In this document: piece by piece, positions 27,245 through 34,948 of the stretch | Layout: each line of letters opens with the position of its first letter | How positions within the stretch are numbered: position 1 is the first letter of the stretch | NCBI RefSeq assembly: GCF_003194565.2 | Contig: NZ_QICH01000002.1 | Coordinates: 248,001 to 312,000, forward strand | DNA from: Kangiella spongicola | GTDB lineage: Bacteria > Pseudomonadota > Gammaproteobacteria > Enterobacterales > Kangiellaceae | Direction: 5' to 3' | Length of the DNA: 64,000 nucleotides | Translations under genes and position numbers: made by a program | Notes under the pieces: generated by a model | Seen by the model: the letters and a program-made list of their open reading frames with translations, nothing else | Told to the model about the DNA's origin: nothing | Database searches by the model: none

Positions 27245-28528
27245 ATGGATCAAGCTCCTGACAATACGATCGACCCCTCTGCTGACTTTGACATCTTTAA
27301 AAGTTTTTTTGATATTAGTCTCAGTCATGTGGATGACGATTGGACAGAAATTGTTCAGAAACTTCTCCATTCTCTGCGTGAACACCTTAATATGGAGGTG
27401 GCTTTCCTTAGCGAATTCACTGAAGGCAAACGCCGCTTTCAAGTAATCAGTCAAATCGATAGTTCAAACATCGAAGTGGGCGATGAAGACTCTTTATGTG
27501 ATAGCTATTGTTATCATATTGTGCAGAACAGTCTTCCTCAAATCATTAAAGATACTAAAGCACATAAAATCACAAACGGTTTAAAAGTCACTAGAAGGAT
27601 CAATATTGGCTCCTATATTGGAGTTCCCGTTATCCTTTCTGACGGTAAAGTCTACGGTACCTTATGTGTGTTCAAAGGAGTCGCGGACTCTCGCCTTAAT
27701 CAAAAAGATTTAGCTTATGTTCGAGTCATTGCAGATTTGAGTGCAACCATTATTGAAATCCAACAAAATAATGCCAGTATCGACACAGAGTTAAAGGATA
27801 ATATCCGTAAGGTGATTGCCAACGGTGCTCTGGCAGTTAAATTACACCCAGTTGTGAATTTAAAAACTGGTAATATTGTAGGATATGAAGTTTTATCCAG
27901 AATAAACGATGGACAGTGGCCACCCCACAAATTTTTCGAGTCCGCGGTTTACGCTGGCTTATCGGAAGAAGCAACAACGAGGGTCCTTGAATTAACGAAA
28001 AGCGTTTTCCCACAATTGCCCAGTCATATCAGTCTATCGATTAACATCACCCCTGATCTGTTGGCAAACACCTCTTTTATGTCTTCTTTGGCAAATTCTG
28101 GTCTTCCTCTAGAGCGACTAGTGTTAGAGATTACAGAGCATAGCTTAATCGACGACTACAGTATTGTTGAGAAAGTTTTAGCCCCTTTACGCGAAGAAGG
28201 CCTGAGAATCGCGGTCGATGATGCGGGCGCTGGATACTCGAGCCTAAGGCATGTTGTCGCTTTAGCACCAGAGATCGTTAAACTTGATATGACGCTAACT
28301 AAAGATGTCCACAAAGACAGTACCAAGCAATCTTTGATTCGAGCGCTTATGGGCTTTGCCAAAGAGCGCAGGTTTGAATTAGAAACTGAGGGGATTGAAA
28401 CGGTTAAAGAGTTACAGGCATTGCAATCTATTGGTGTCCGAGGCGGCCAAGGTTTTTTATTTGATGAACCCCAGCCGGTGGAATATTTCAAAGACAAACA
28501 CCAATACCATTTACTCGATCTAAACTAA
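27245..28528 (+). CDS. GAF-EAL domain protein, putative c-di-GMP phosphodiesterase
   Basis: N-terminal GAF sensor domain (about residues 25-170) and C-terminal EAL domain (about 190-420). In the EAL domain the signature is YEVLSRI instead of EAL, but metal and catalytic positions appear kept: SINITPDLL, LVLEITEH, AVDDAGAGYSS, IVKLDM, ETEGIET, QGFLFDEP. DDAGAG replaces the usual DDFGTG. Activity is plausible but not certain. AAGGA lies upstream of the ATG; the product should be cytoplasmic. Confidence 0.85.
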   Translation: MDQAPDNTIDPSADFDIFKSFFDISLSHVDDDWTEIVQKLLHSLREHLNMEVAFLSEFTEGKRRFQVISQIDSSNIEVGDEDSLCDSYCYHIVQNSLPQIIKDTKAHKITNGLKVTRRINIGSYIGVPVILSDGKVYGTLCVFKGVADSRLNQKDLAYVRVIADLSATIIEIQQNNASIDTELKDNIRKVIANGALAVKLHPVVNLKTGNIVGYEVLSRINDGQWPPHKFFESAVYAGLSEEATTRVLELTKSVFPQLPSHISLSINITPDLLANTSFMSSLANSGLPLERLVLEITEHSLIDDYSIVEKVLAPLREEGLRIAVDDAGAGYSSLRHVVALAPEIVKLDMTLTKDVHKDSTKQSLIRALMGFAKERRFELETEGIETVKELQALQSIGVRGGQGFLFDEPQPVEYFKDKHQYHLLDLN

Positions 28529-28538
28529 GCCTTTGATT

Positions 28539-29045
28539 TTAGTCTAAGTCTTTTAGACTTTTTATTAACGCTTCAGGGTCTTTTGTAGTAACCACCAAGG
28601 TGCGCTTAAAGTGCTCAAAAGTTATCGCTATAGCCTCTGGAGCCCTGCCAACATACCCTAACTTTTTCAAACCAACTCGATAGCCATAACCTAGAAAATC
28701 CTTAGCAGGACTACCTTCGTAGAGTTCAACACTACGAATTTTATCAAGCGGAAAGCTACGTTTGCCGATAACTCCCAAACCAAGCATCAGGTCTCTATCG
28801 TCAACTTTAATATTGATTTTGAGGTTCGCCACATAATAAGTCAGCAATGCAGTCAGGATAAAAATAGCCAGAGCCCAAAGTGGTGGCAAGGCATTTTCAC
28901 CTACCTCAAGTTCTAGGAACTCCTGCGCAATATACATATAACCAAATAAGCCCATGATGATTATAAGCATTAGTATGACTAGCTTGATAACCATTGGTGG
29001 CATCATTGCTTGAGTTTCTTTGTATCGGAATTGTTTATCGGCCAT
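28539..29045 (-). CDS. Membrane protein with bacterial PH-like domain
   Basis: 168 aa. Two membrane helices (VIKLVILMLIIIMGLFGYMYIA; PPLWALAIFILTALLTYYVA) followed by a cytoplasmic bacterial pleckstrin-homology-like domain (NIKVDDRDLMLGLGVIGKRSFPLDKIRSVELYEG...ITFEHFKRTLVVTTKDPEALIKSL). The role is unknown. Converges on the GAF-EAL gene with 10 nt between stops. Confidence 0.65.
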   Translation of the reverse strand: MADKQFRYKETQAMMPPMVIKLVILMLIIIMGLFGYMYIAQEFLELEVGENALPPLWALAIFILTALLTYYVANLKINIKVDDRDLMLGLGVIGKRSFPLDKIRSVELYEGSPAKDFLGYGYRVGLKKLGYVGRAPEAIAITFEHFKRTLVVTTKDPEALIKSLKDLD

Positions 29046-29227
29046 GATTTATCGATATTGATAGTTAGTATCTGTTCTTTGAGTGCAAAGCTCACAGAAA
29101 GGATTAATAATTGCTTAGTTTAGATGATCCGATTGATGTCGTGCAACCGTAAAGCATTTGCCCTAAATTATAAATCACTTTAGACTCAATGATTATTATT
29201 CATACAAAACAACAAGATGGGCCCGTT

Positions 29228-29788
29228 ATGAAGGCTTTCCTTATATCGTTAATGACTATTTTTTTAGTCGTTCTTTTTGTGCCCGCTAGTGTCATGGCGG
29301 CTAGCGACAACTCAAAGCTCACGCAAGAAGAAGCACAGCTGTGGAAAGAGTTCTTTGGTGAGAGCGTGGCTCAAAATAGCCTGCAGAAATCAGAAGCCAC
29401 CGTTGAGGATAGTGTTAACCTTACCGGTCAATGGATCGGCTATTATGAATACGATATGCCAAAAGGCCAACCAGATGGGGCCTTCACTGCGGTCATGAAA
29501 GACCTGGGTGATGAATTTTCCATGACCTTCTTAGAGCCACGCAACCACCCCAGCGAGTATGTTCAAGCGGCAATAACTTTGGACCCCAAGCGCCAAGGTA
29601 AATACCTCTCGTTTACAAAGAGTTACAGCAACTCAGATACTGTTATTCAATATAACTTAGTAATCAGACACAGTGGAATGGTTATGGATGGGACATGGAG
29701 AATCAACGATAATGTTTATGGCCGAGCATTCTTCTATAGGCTAAAACTCGATGAGCTTAAAGAGCTTAAGCAACAAACTGAAATCTAG
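29228..29788 (+). CDS. Secreted hypothetical protein
   Basis: 186 aa with signal peptide MKAFLISLMTIFLVVLFVPASVMAA. The mature part has an N-terminal helix (TQEEAQLWKEFFGESV) and a beta-rich region bounded by LTGQWIGYYEY and MDGTWRINDNVYGRAFF, which suggests a small lipocalin-like or sandwich fold. The ATG at 29228 is preferred over the one at 29189 because it begins the signal peptide and has GATGGG upstream. No family recognised. Confidence 0.6.
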   Translation: MKAFLISLMTIFLVVLFVPASVMAASDNSKLTQEEAQLWKEFFGESVAQNSLQKSEATVEDSVNLTGQWIGYYEYDMPKGQPDGAFTAVMKDLGDEFSMTFLEPRNHPSEYVQAAITLDPKRQGKYLSFTKSYSNSDTVIQYNLVIRHSGMVMDGTWRINDNVYGRAFFYRLKLDELKELKQQTEI

Positions 29789-29812
29789 CCACTCTCTAGC
29801 CACTCTAAGAAT

Positions 29813-29846
29813 AAAGCTGCACATACCTTATTAATCGTGCAGCTTT
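29813..29846. terminator. Bidirectional hairpin between convergent genes
   Basis: Stem AAAGCTGCAC / GTGCAGCTTT with a 14-nt loop in the gap between the secreted protein gene and ruvA. T-tracts are short on both sides. Confidence 0.5.
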
Positions 29847-29852
29847 AACTTG

Positions 29853-30470
29853 TTATCCGGCCAATTGTCTTAGGGCTAAACGAATGATTTCTTCACTCTT
29901 TAACCCTTCGCTTTCAACCTGCGCAATCGCTTTGCTCGCTTGCTGTGGCTTATAACCTAACGCCACCAGCGCACTAACTGCTTCTTGAGTCACATCGCCA
30001 ACTCGAACAGTAGACGGCGCTGTAGCGCCTGCCTCGTTGCTTTCAGGTAAGCCTGAAATTGACCACTCTTTTAAGCGATCCGACATCTCGACTAATAAAC
30101 GTTCAGCAGTTTTCTTACCCACGCCCGGCAATTTAATAAGACGGTCTACATTATTATCATGAATCGTCATCACAAATTCGTCCGCTTCCATCCCTGACAA
30201 TATCGCTAGGGCTAACTTAGGGCCGACTCCATTAACTTTGATTAATTCACGAAATAAGTTCTTATCTTTATTACTAATAAAGCCATATAGCGCATGAAGG
30301 TTCTCGGAAACCGATAAGTGAGTAACAACTATCGCCTCGGCACCTTCATCAGGAAGCTGATAAAACGTCGTCATCGGTACTTGGATTTCATAACCGACGC
30401 CAGCGCTAGTTTCAATAATAATAAAAGGTGGCGTTTTTTCTATTAACGTTCCACGAATTCGACCAATCAA
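29853..30470 (-). CDS. ruvA: Holliday-junction-binding protein RuvA
   Basis: Tetrameric junction-binding subunit of the RuvAB branch-migration machine. OB-fold ([21 protein letters not shown]), two helix-hairpin-helix motifs ([32 protein letters not shown]) and the C-terminal RuvB-binding domain ([15 protein letters not shown]). The start is a TTG at 30470 that overlaps the ruvC stop as TTGA; this gives 205 aa and aligns with E. coli MIGRLRG. A longer in-frame reading to 30542 lies entirely within ruvC and is rejected. Confidence 0.95.
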   Translation of the reverse strand: MIGRIRGTLIEKTPPFIIIETSAGVGYEIQVPMTTFYQLPDEGAEAIVVTHLSVSENLHALYGFISNKDKNLFRELIKVNGVGPKLALAILSGMEADEFVMTIHDNNVDRLIKLPGVGKKTAERLLVEMSDRLKEWSISGLPESNEAGATAPSTVRVGDVTQEAVSALVALGYKPQQASKAIAQVESEGLKSEEIIRLALRQLAG

Positions 30471-30997
30471 CGTAACCGTCCTCTTGCTATAGTTTTTGCC
30501 CCTTTTAACTGCGCTAAACCTTGGCTCGTATTGGCGTGACACAAGGCGATAGCCAGTGCATCAGCTGCGTCAGCTTGTGGGCTTGATGGTAATTTTAAAA
30601 GCATTTTTACCATGTGTTGAACCTGGGTTTTATCAGCGGCGCCAGTTCCGACGACCGATTGCTTAACTTTTCTCGCTGGGTACTCAAACACGGGTAATGC
30701 ATAATGCGAAGCGCCAACGATAGCCGCTCCCCTCGCCTGCCCAAGTTTTAATGCAGAGTCTGCATTCTTAGACATAAACACCGACTCGATGGCAAACTCG
30801 TCAGGCTTAAACTCAAGAATCAACTCGCACACACTATCAAAAATTTGCTTTAGCTTTAAATCCAAAGAATCATCTTTGATGCGAATACAACCACTGGTTA
30901 TATAACGTGGCTTGTTCACAGGAATATCGCCACCGACTTCAATTATCCCGAAGCCAGTAATGCGTGAGCCGGGATCGATGCCAAGTATTATTGCCAT
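30467..30997 (-). CDS. ruvC: Holliday-junction resolvase RuvC
   Basis: Endonuclease that resolves Holliday junctions. RNase H-like fold with catalytic acidic residues in [13 protein letters not shown] (Asp7), FAIESVFM and [12 protein letters not shown]. 176 aa, E. coli 173. Its stop overlaps the TTG start of ruvA by 4 nt. yebC lies upstream on the same strand, separated by a 700-nt repeat-rich gap. Confidence 0.96.
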   Translation of the reverse strand: MAIILGIDPGSRITGFGIIEVGGDIPVNKPRYITSGCIRIKDDSLDLKLKQIFDSVCELILEFKPDEFAIESVFMSKNADSALKLGQARGAAIVGASHYALPVFEYPARKVKQSVVGTGAADKTQVQHMVKMLLKLPSSPQADAADALAIALCHANTSQGLAQLKGAKTIARGRLR

Positions 30998-31012
30998 TTA
31001 TATTGTTATCCC

Positions 31013-31052
31013 GTCATTGCGAGGAGTGAGTGTTAAGCGACGAAGCAATCTC
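31013..31052 (+). repeat. GTCATTGCGAG-type repeat
   Basis: GTCATTGCGAGGAGTGAG...CGACGAAGCAATCTC immediately upstream of ruvC. Same family as 32783 and 54591 (both inverted) and 32831. The two ends are imperfectly complementary, so it can form a hairpin. Confidence 0.7.
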
Positions 31053-31193
31053 AAAGCTTATAAAACTATGTTCTATTAAAGTGTGTTAATCATACCACGA
31101 CTAAAAGATATTGCTGTGGGGTTTTATGGTCTGTTTTTTATAGCAATACTTTAAGCTAATACTTACCTTCTAATATGACAACTTGCTTCTTTC

Positions 31194-31389
31194 GTTCATT
31201 TTTTGAACGAGCAAAAAAACGAACCAAAAAACTCGCCCCGCAAAGTTAGGTGCTCCGCACTTCCCTCATTATCTAAAATCATTTAACGTGTCGCAAAACG
31301 AAACCTCCATGTTTCGTCTTTGCTAAATTGGCCCTCCATGCCCAATTTACACTATTATTTTAAATAATGAGGCTAACTTTAAGGGGAAG
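31194..31389 (-). repeat. Structured GGA-loop element, copy 2
   Basis: Same nested plan as the element at 13193. Outer stem 31242-31249 with 31373-31380 (AAAGTTAG/CTAACTTT); inner stem 31267-31279 with 31357-31369 (12 of 13 paired, sequence different from copy 1); hairpins 31250-31260 (GTGC/GCAC), 31298-31317 (ACGAAAC/GTTTCGT) and 31325-31348; flanking hairpin 31208-31235 (CGAG/CTCG). On the minus strand the loops read ATGGAGG, ATGGAGG and GGA, with AGGGA at a junction. Located between yebC and ruvC. Confidence 0.7.
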
Positions 31390-31441
31390 GTTGGAGCTAG
31401 CTTTTCAAATCACGTATAACCTGTTAGTACATAGATAATAG

Positions 31442-31508
31442 AAACTTTTAAGCATTAGCGCCGTGGGCTAGAAATGAATTAGATGCAGCTGAGGCGCGGC
31501 AAAAGTTT
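31442..31508. repeat. Modular hairpin repeat, copy E
   Basis: Arms AAACTTTT / AAAAGTTT enclosing AGCATTAGCGCC...GGCTAG...CTGAGGCGCGGC. The inside (CTTTTAAGC, GGCTAG, CGCGGCAAAAG) reappears just left of copy B at about 31580-31617, so the two are related tandem units. Confidence 0.4.
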
Positions 31509-31613
31509 TATAAATAGCGGAGTTACTCAAAACCAGAATATAGAGCCTAGGAAAAACTGCAACAGCTCCTAAGGGTATCCTTTTAAGCGTCAGTCGTGAT
31601 GGCTAGACGCGGC

Positions 31614-31674
31614 AAAAGTGTGATGGCAACACGGAGTTTATATTCAATAAATGAGTATTTGGCATCACACTTTT
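31614..31674. repeat. Modular hairpin repeat, copy B
   Basis: Outer arms AAAAGTGTGATG / CATCACACTTTT (12 bp perfect) enclose AACACGGAG, an inner hairpin (TTTAT-ATTCA-ATAAA, 31637-31651) and TGAGTATT. The core matches copy A at 13595 while the outer arms are unrelated. Repeats B and E, the structured element and the GTCATTGCGAG copy account for most of the 31.0-31.7 kb gap; no ORF is seen. Confidence 0.55.
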
Positions 31675-31700
31675 AACAAAGTATAGGCGATACGACTAGC

Positions 31701-32444
31701 TTAAACCTGATCGTAGGATTCCGCTGGAATGTCGGCGTTTGTATACACATTCTGCGTATCGTCCAGCTCTTCCAAACGATCAATCAGACGAATCACTTTA
31801 GCACCTTCGGAAACATCTAATTCGGCCTGAGTCGATGGAAGCATTGTTACTTCGGCATTTTCAGCTTCAAAACCGGCTTCTTTTAACGCTTCTTTAACGT
31901 CTAAATAATCTTCAGGTGTGGTTAACACTTCAAACGAACCATCATCATGAGTGATGAAATCTTCAGCGCCTGCTTCTAATGCCGCTTCCATCAGTTCATC
32001 TTCGTTATAGTTGTCGCCGAACACAAACTGACCACGTTTTTCGAAAAGATAGGCAACCGAACCGCTAGTTCCTAAGTTGCCACCGTGCTTAGTAAAAGCA
32101 TGCCGTACTTCGCCGACTGTACGGTTTTTGTTGTCCGTCATGCACTCTACAAGAATCGCCACACCGCCTGGGCCATAACCTTCGTAGTTTAACTCTTCGT
32201 AGTTATCGCCTTCTGCGTTTCCTGTACCACGATCAACCGCTTTCTCAATGGTATCTTTTTTCATGTTAGCGCCAAGCGCTTTATCCATGGCAGCACGCAG
32301 ACGTGGGTTGTCATTCGGATCACCGCCACCTTCGCGCGCAGCTACCACTAACTCACGAATAATTTTAGTAAAGATTTTTCCACGTTTTGCATCTTGGGCA
32401 GCTTTGCGGTGTTTGATGTTTGCCCATTTACTGTGACCCGCCAT
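31701..32444 (-). CDS. yebC: YebC/PmpR-family regulator
   Basis: TACO1-type protein, in bacteria described as a DNA-binding regulator and, more recently, as a translation factor for difficult peptide motifs. N-terminus [27 protein letters not shown] is diagnostic; [16 protein letters not shown] and [15 protein letters not shown] follow. The ATG at 32444 gives 247 aa (E. coli 246) and has GAGGAAGG upstream; an in-frame start at 32459 is not needed. Upstream of ruvC, the common order. Confidence 0.95.
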   Translation of the reverse strand: MAGHSKWANIKHRKAAQDAKRGKIFTKIIRELVVAAREGGGDPNDNPRLRAAMDKALGANMKKDTIEKAVDRGTGNAEGDNYEELNYEGYGPGGVAILVECMTDNKNRTVGEVRHAFTKHGGNLGTSGSVAYLFEKRGQFVFGDNYNEDELMEAALEAGAEDFITHDDGSFEVLTTPEDYLDVKEALKEAGFEAENAEVTMLPSTQAELDVSEGAKVIRLIDRLEELDDTQNVYTNADIPAESYDQV

Positions 32445-32623
32445 AAATACCTTCCTCACAGGTCGCTATCCTGCGTTTACTCTTTGTTGTAAAACTGTTT
32501 TGAGTGCTCATTTAGCGATAACTAAACTGTGCTTCAAAACATCTTTACGCCTCGATTAAACCTCGTCTAGTCAACCTTCTTTTCTTTAAAATTTACTCTA
32601 AAACTCTAAATTTACCGTTAGAT

Positions 32624-32766
32624 CTTAGTCTAACCTGCTTTTCTTATTAAAACGCATCAGGCACTTGGCCTAAAGCATTCTCTTACTTAACTTTTTGACA
32701 GTTTCTTTTCTACAGGCTTTAGCTCTAACCTGCCTTTTCTAACTAAAAACGCATCAGGCACTTGGC
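32624..32766. repeat. Direct repeat pair between yebC and aspS
   Basis: Two copies of CTTAG(C)TCTAACCTGC...CGCATCAGGCACTTGGC, at about 32624-32669 and 32717-32766, separated by about 47 nt. Similarity is near 90% over about 45 nt. The function is unknown; they lie in the presumed 5' leader of yebC. Confidence 0.6.
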
Positions 32767-32782
32767 TCGTTTATGCCTGAGT

Positions 32783-32817
32783 AGATTGCCACGGTATCTG
32801 CGAAACCTCGCAATGAC
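32783..32817 (-). repeat. GTCATTGCGAG-type repeat, inverted
   Basis: AGATTGCCACGG...CCTCGCAATGAC, the reverse complement of the family at 31013. It faces the copy at 32831 with 13 nt between, so the pair forms a large inverted repeat. Confidence 0.7.
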
Positions 32818-32830
32818 ACTTATACGTTAC

Positions 32831-32865
32831 GTCATTGCGAGTCACTTTAGTGGCGAAGCAATCTC
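32831..32865 (+). repeat. GTCATTGCGAG-type repeat
   Basis: GTCATTGCGAGTCACTTTAGTGGCGAAGCAATCTC, with an internal CACTTTAGTG palindrome. It lies 15 nt from the aspS stop, and with the inverted copy at 32783 could form a strong hairpin after aspS. Confidence 0.7.
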
Positions 32866-32879
32866 TATGTCATATGCTC

Positions 32880-34652
32880 TTATGACTCTTTCTTTTTGAT
32901 CTCGATACCAAGTTCATCAAGCAATTTAGTTTCAATATTGCTCGGAGCTTGCGTCAAAGGACAGCTCGCCGTCGTCGTTTTAGGGAACGCGATAACATCA
33001 CGAATCGAGTCAGCGCCAACCATCAGCATAACCAAACGGTCGAGACCGAACGCTAAACCACCGTGCGGTGGGCAGCCGAACTTTAAGGCGTCCAACAAGA
33101 AGCCAAACTTTTCACGTTGCTCAGTTTCGTCGATACCTAAAATACCAAACACGGCTTCCTGCATTTCTTCGCTATGAATACGCACAGAACCACCGCCTAC
33201 TTCGCTACCATTCAAGACCATGTCGTATGCTTTTGACAAGGTACCCGTTGGGTTTGCTTTAACTGCTTCTACGTCGTTTTCTTTTGGTGCAGTGAACGGA
33301 TGGTGAAGCGCATGAATCTGGCCATCAATCTCTTCAAACATTGGGAAGTCTACAACCCACAGTGGCTTCCACTCGTCTTTAACTAAGCCTAAATCTTGTG
33401 CAGTCTTTAAGCGTAGCGCGCCCATGGCATCGGCAACCGTCATCTTTGTGTCTGAGCCAAAGAAGATAATATCGCCTTCCTGTGCACCGACTTTTTCGAT
33501 GATGTTAAGCGCCACCTCTTCGCCCAAGAATTTTAACACTGGGCTTTGAATACCTTCGGCGCCAGCGCCATTAATCTTCATCCACGCCAAGCCCTTAGCG
33601 CCATAAACACCAACATACTTAGTGTATTCATCAATTTGTTTACGGCTAAACTGGGCACCACCTGGAACACGAAGCGCTGCTACGCGACTTTTTTCGTCAT
33701 TAGCTGGGCCTGCGAAAACCTTAAACTCAACGTCTTTAACTAGCTCATCAACGGTTACGAGCTCAGTGTCCATACGCAAATCAGGCTTATCGGAACCATA
33801 ACGCTCCATCGCTTCGGCGTATGGCATACGTGGGAATTCTGGTAACTCAATTTCTTTAAGCTCTTTGAACAAGTGACGAATCAAGCCTTCCATTAACTGC
33901 ATGATTTCTTCTTGGTTCAAGAACGATGTCTCGATATCAAGCTGTGTAAATTCAGGCTGGCGATCCGCACGTAAGTCTTCATCACGGAAACACTTAACAA
34001 TTTGGTAATAGCGATCAAAACCAGACATCATCAACAGCTGCTTAAACAGCTGTGGCGACTGTGGCAATGCGTAGAAAGAACCTTTGTGCACACGGCTCGG
34101 AACTAGATAATCACGTGCACCTTCTGGCGTCGCTTTAGTTAATATTGGCGTTTCAACGTCAATAAAGCCGTGCTCATCCATATAGCGGCGCATGGCGCTA
34201 GTCACTTTGTGACGGAAGATAATCTTCTCCGCCATTTCTGGACGACGAAGGTCAAGGTAGCGGTATTTTAGACGCTGCTCTTCTGACGCTTCTAAGTTTT
34301 CATCAATCGGAATCGCTGGTGGCTTAGCGCGGTTTAAGATGTCTAGCTCTTGCGCTAGAACTTCTATTTCGCCAGAAGCCATGTTTTTATTAATCATTTC
34401 TTCAGGACGGGCGCGAACTTGGCCTTTAACCTGTACCACAAATTCATTACGCAGCTGCTCAGCTGTGCTGAACAATTCTTCAAAGTCAGGATCGACAACC
34501 ACTTGGATAACGCCAGTACGATCGCGCAACTGTAAAAAGATTAAGCCACCTAAATCACGACGGCGGTGAATCCAGCCTGATAAAGTAACTGTTTGATTTT
34601 CTTCGTTTTTCGATAATTCACCACAGTAGTGGCTACGCATTTCAGTTGCCAT
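32880..34652 (-). CDS. aspS: Aspartyl-tRNA synthetase
   Basis: Class IIb synthetase of the bacterial type with N-terminal OB anticodon-binding fold ([31 protein letters not shown]), class II motif 2 ([24 protein letters not shown]), the bacterial GAD insertion domain (about residues 290-420) and motif 3 ([13 protein letters not shown]). 590 aa equals E. coli. Appears monocistronic; faces the divergent acyltransferase gene across a 296-nt gap with no obvious ORF. Confidence 0.97.
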   Translation of the reverse strand: MATEMRSHYCGELSKNEENQTVTLSGWIHRRRDLGGLIFLQLRDRTGVIQVVVDPDFEELFSTAEQLRNEFVVQVKGQVRARPEEMINKNMASGEIEVLAQELDILNRAKPPAIPIDENLEASEEQRLKYRYLDLRRPEMAEKIIFRHKVTSAMRRYMDEHGFIDVETPILTKATPEGARDYLVPSRVHKGSFYALPQSPQLFKQLLMMSGFDRYYQIVKCFRDEDLRADRQPEFTQLDIETSFLNQEEIMQLMEGLIRHLFKELKEIELPEFPRMPYAEAMERYGSDKPDLRMDTELVTVDELVKDVEFKVFAGPANDEKSRVAALRVPGGAQFSRKQIDEYTKYVGVYGAKGLAWMKINGAGAEGIQSPVLKFLGEEVALNIIEKVGAQEGDIIFFGSDTKMTVADAMGALRLKTAQDLGLVKDEWKPLWVVDFPMFEEIDGQIHALHHPFTAPKENDVEAVKANPTGTLSKAYDMVLNGSEVGGGSVRIHSEEMQEAVFGILGIDETEQREKFGFLLDALKFGCPPHGGLAFGLDRLVMLMVGADSIRDVIAFPKTTTASCPLTQAPSNIETKLLDELGIEIKKKES

Positions 34653-34948
34653 AATCTCGTATCTGCCTAACGCTTGGTTGTAGTTTTAAAATGTTGTTTA
34701 AAAGTACTGATAAACAATATTGATGGGCAGCTATCCAATAGGTGCCCAGAAGACGCCATATAGTACGTCAGACAAGGGTTTGTCGCAAGTTACTGTCTAC
34801 GTGCTGAGCCATTAATTTTGTCATCAAAGTGTCTCTTTAGTGACTTAGGCTTGTCACAGAGTCGCTTAATAATGAACATCATGAATACTATCCTGAATAA
34901 ATTTCTGTCACATACCGATCACACAAAAACACAACAAGGTGGAAAAAT

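Noticed and set aside
30471-30542. N-terminal extension of RuvA
   Set aside because: It lies wholly inside ruvC; the TTG at 30470 gives the family length and a coupled TTGA overlap.
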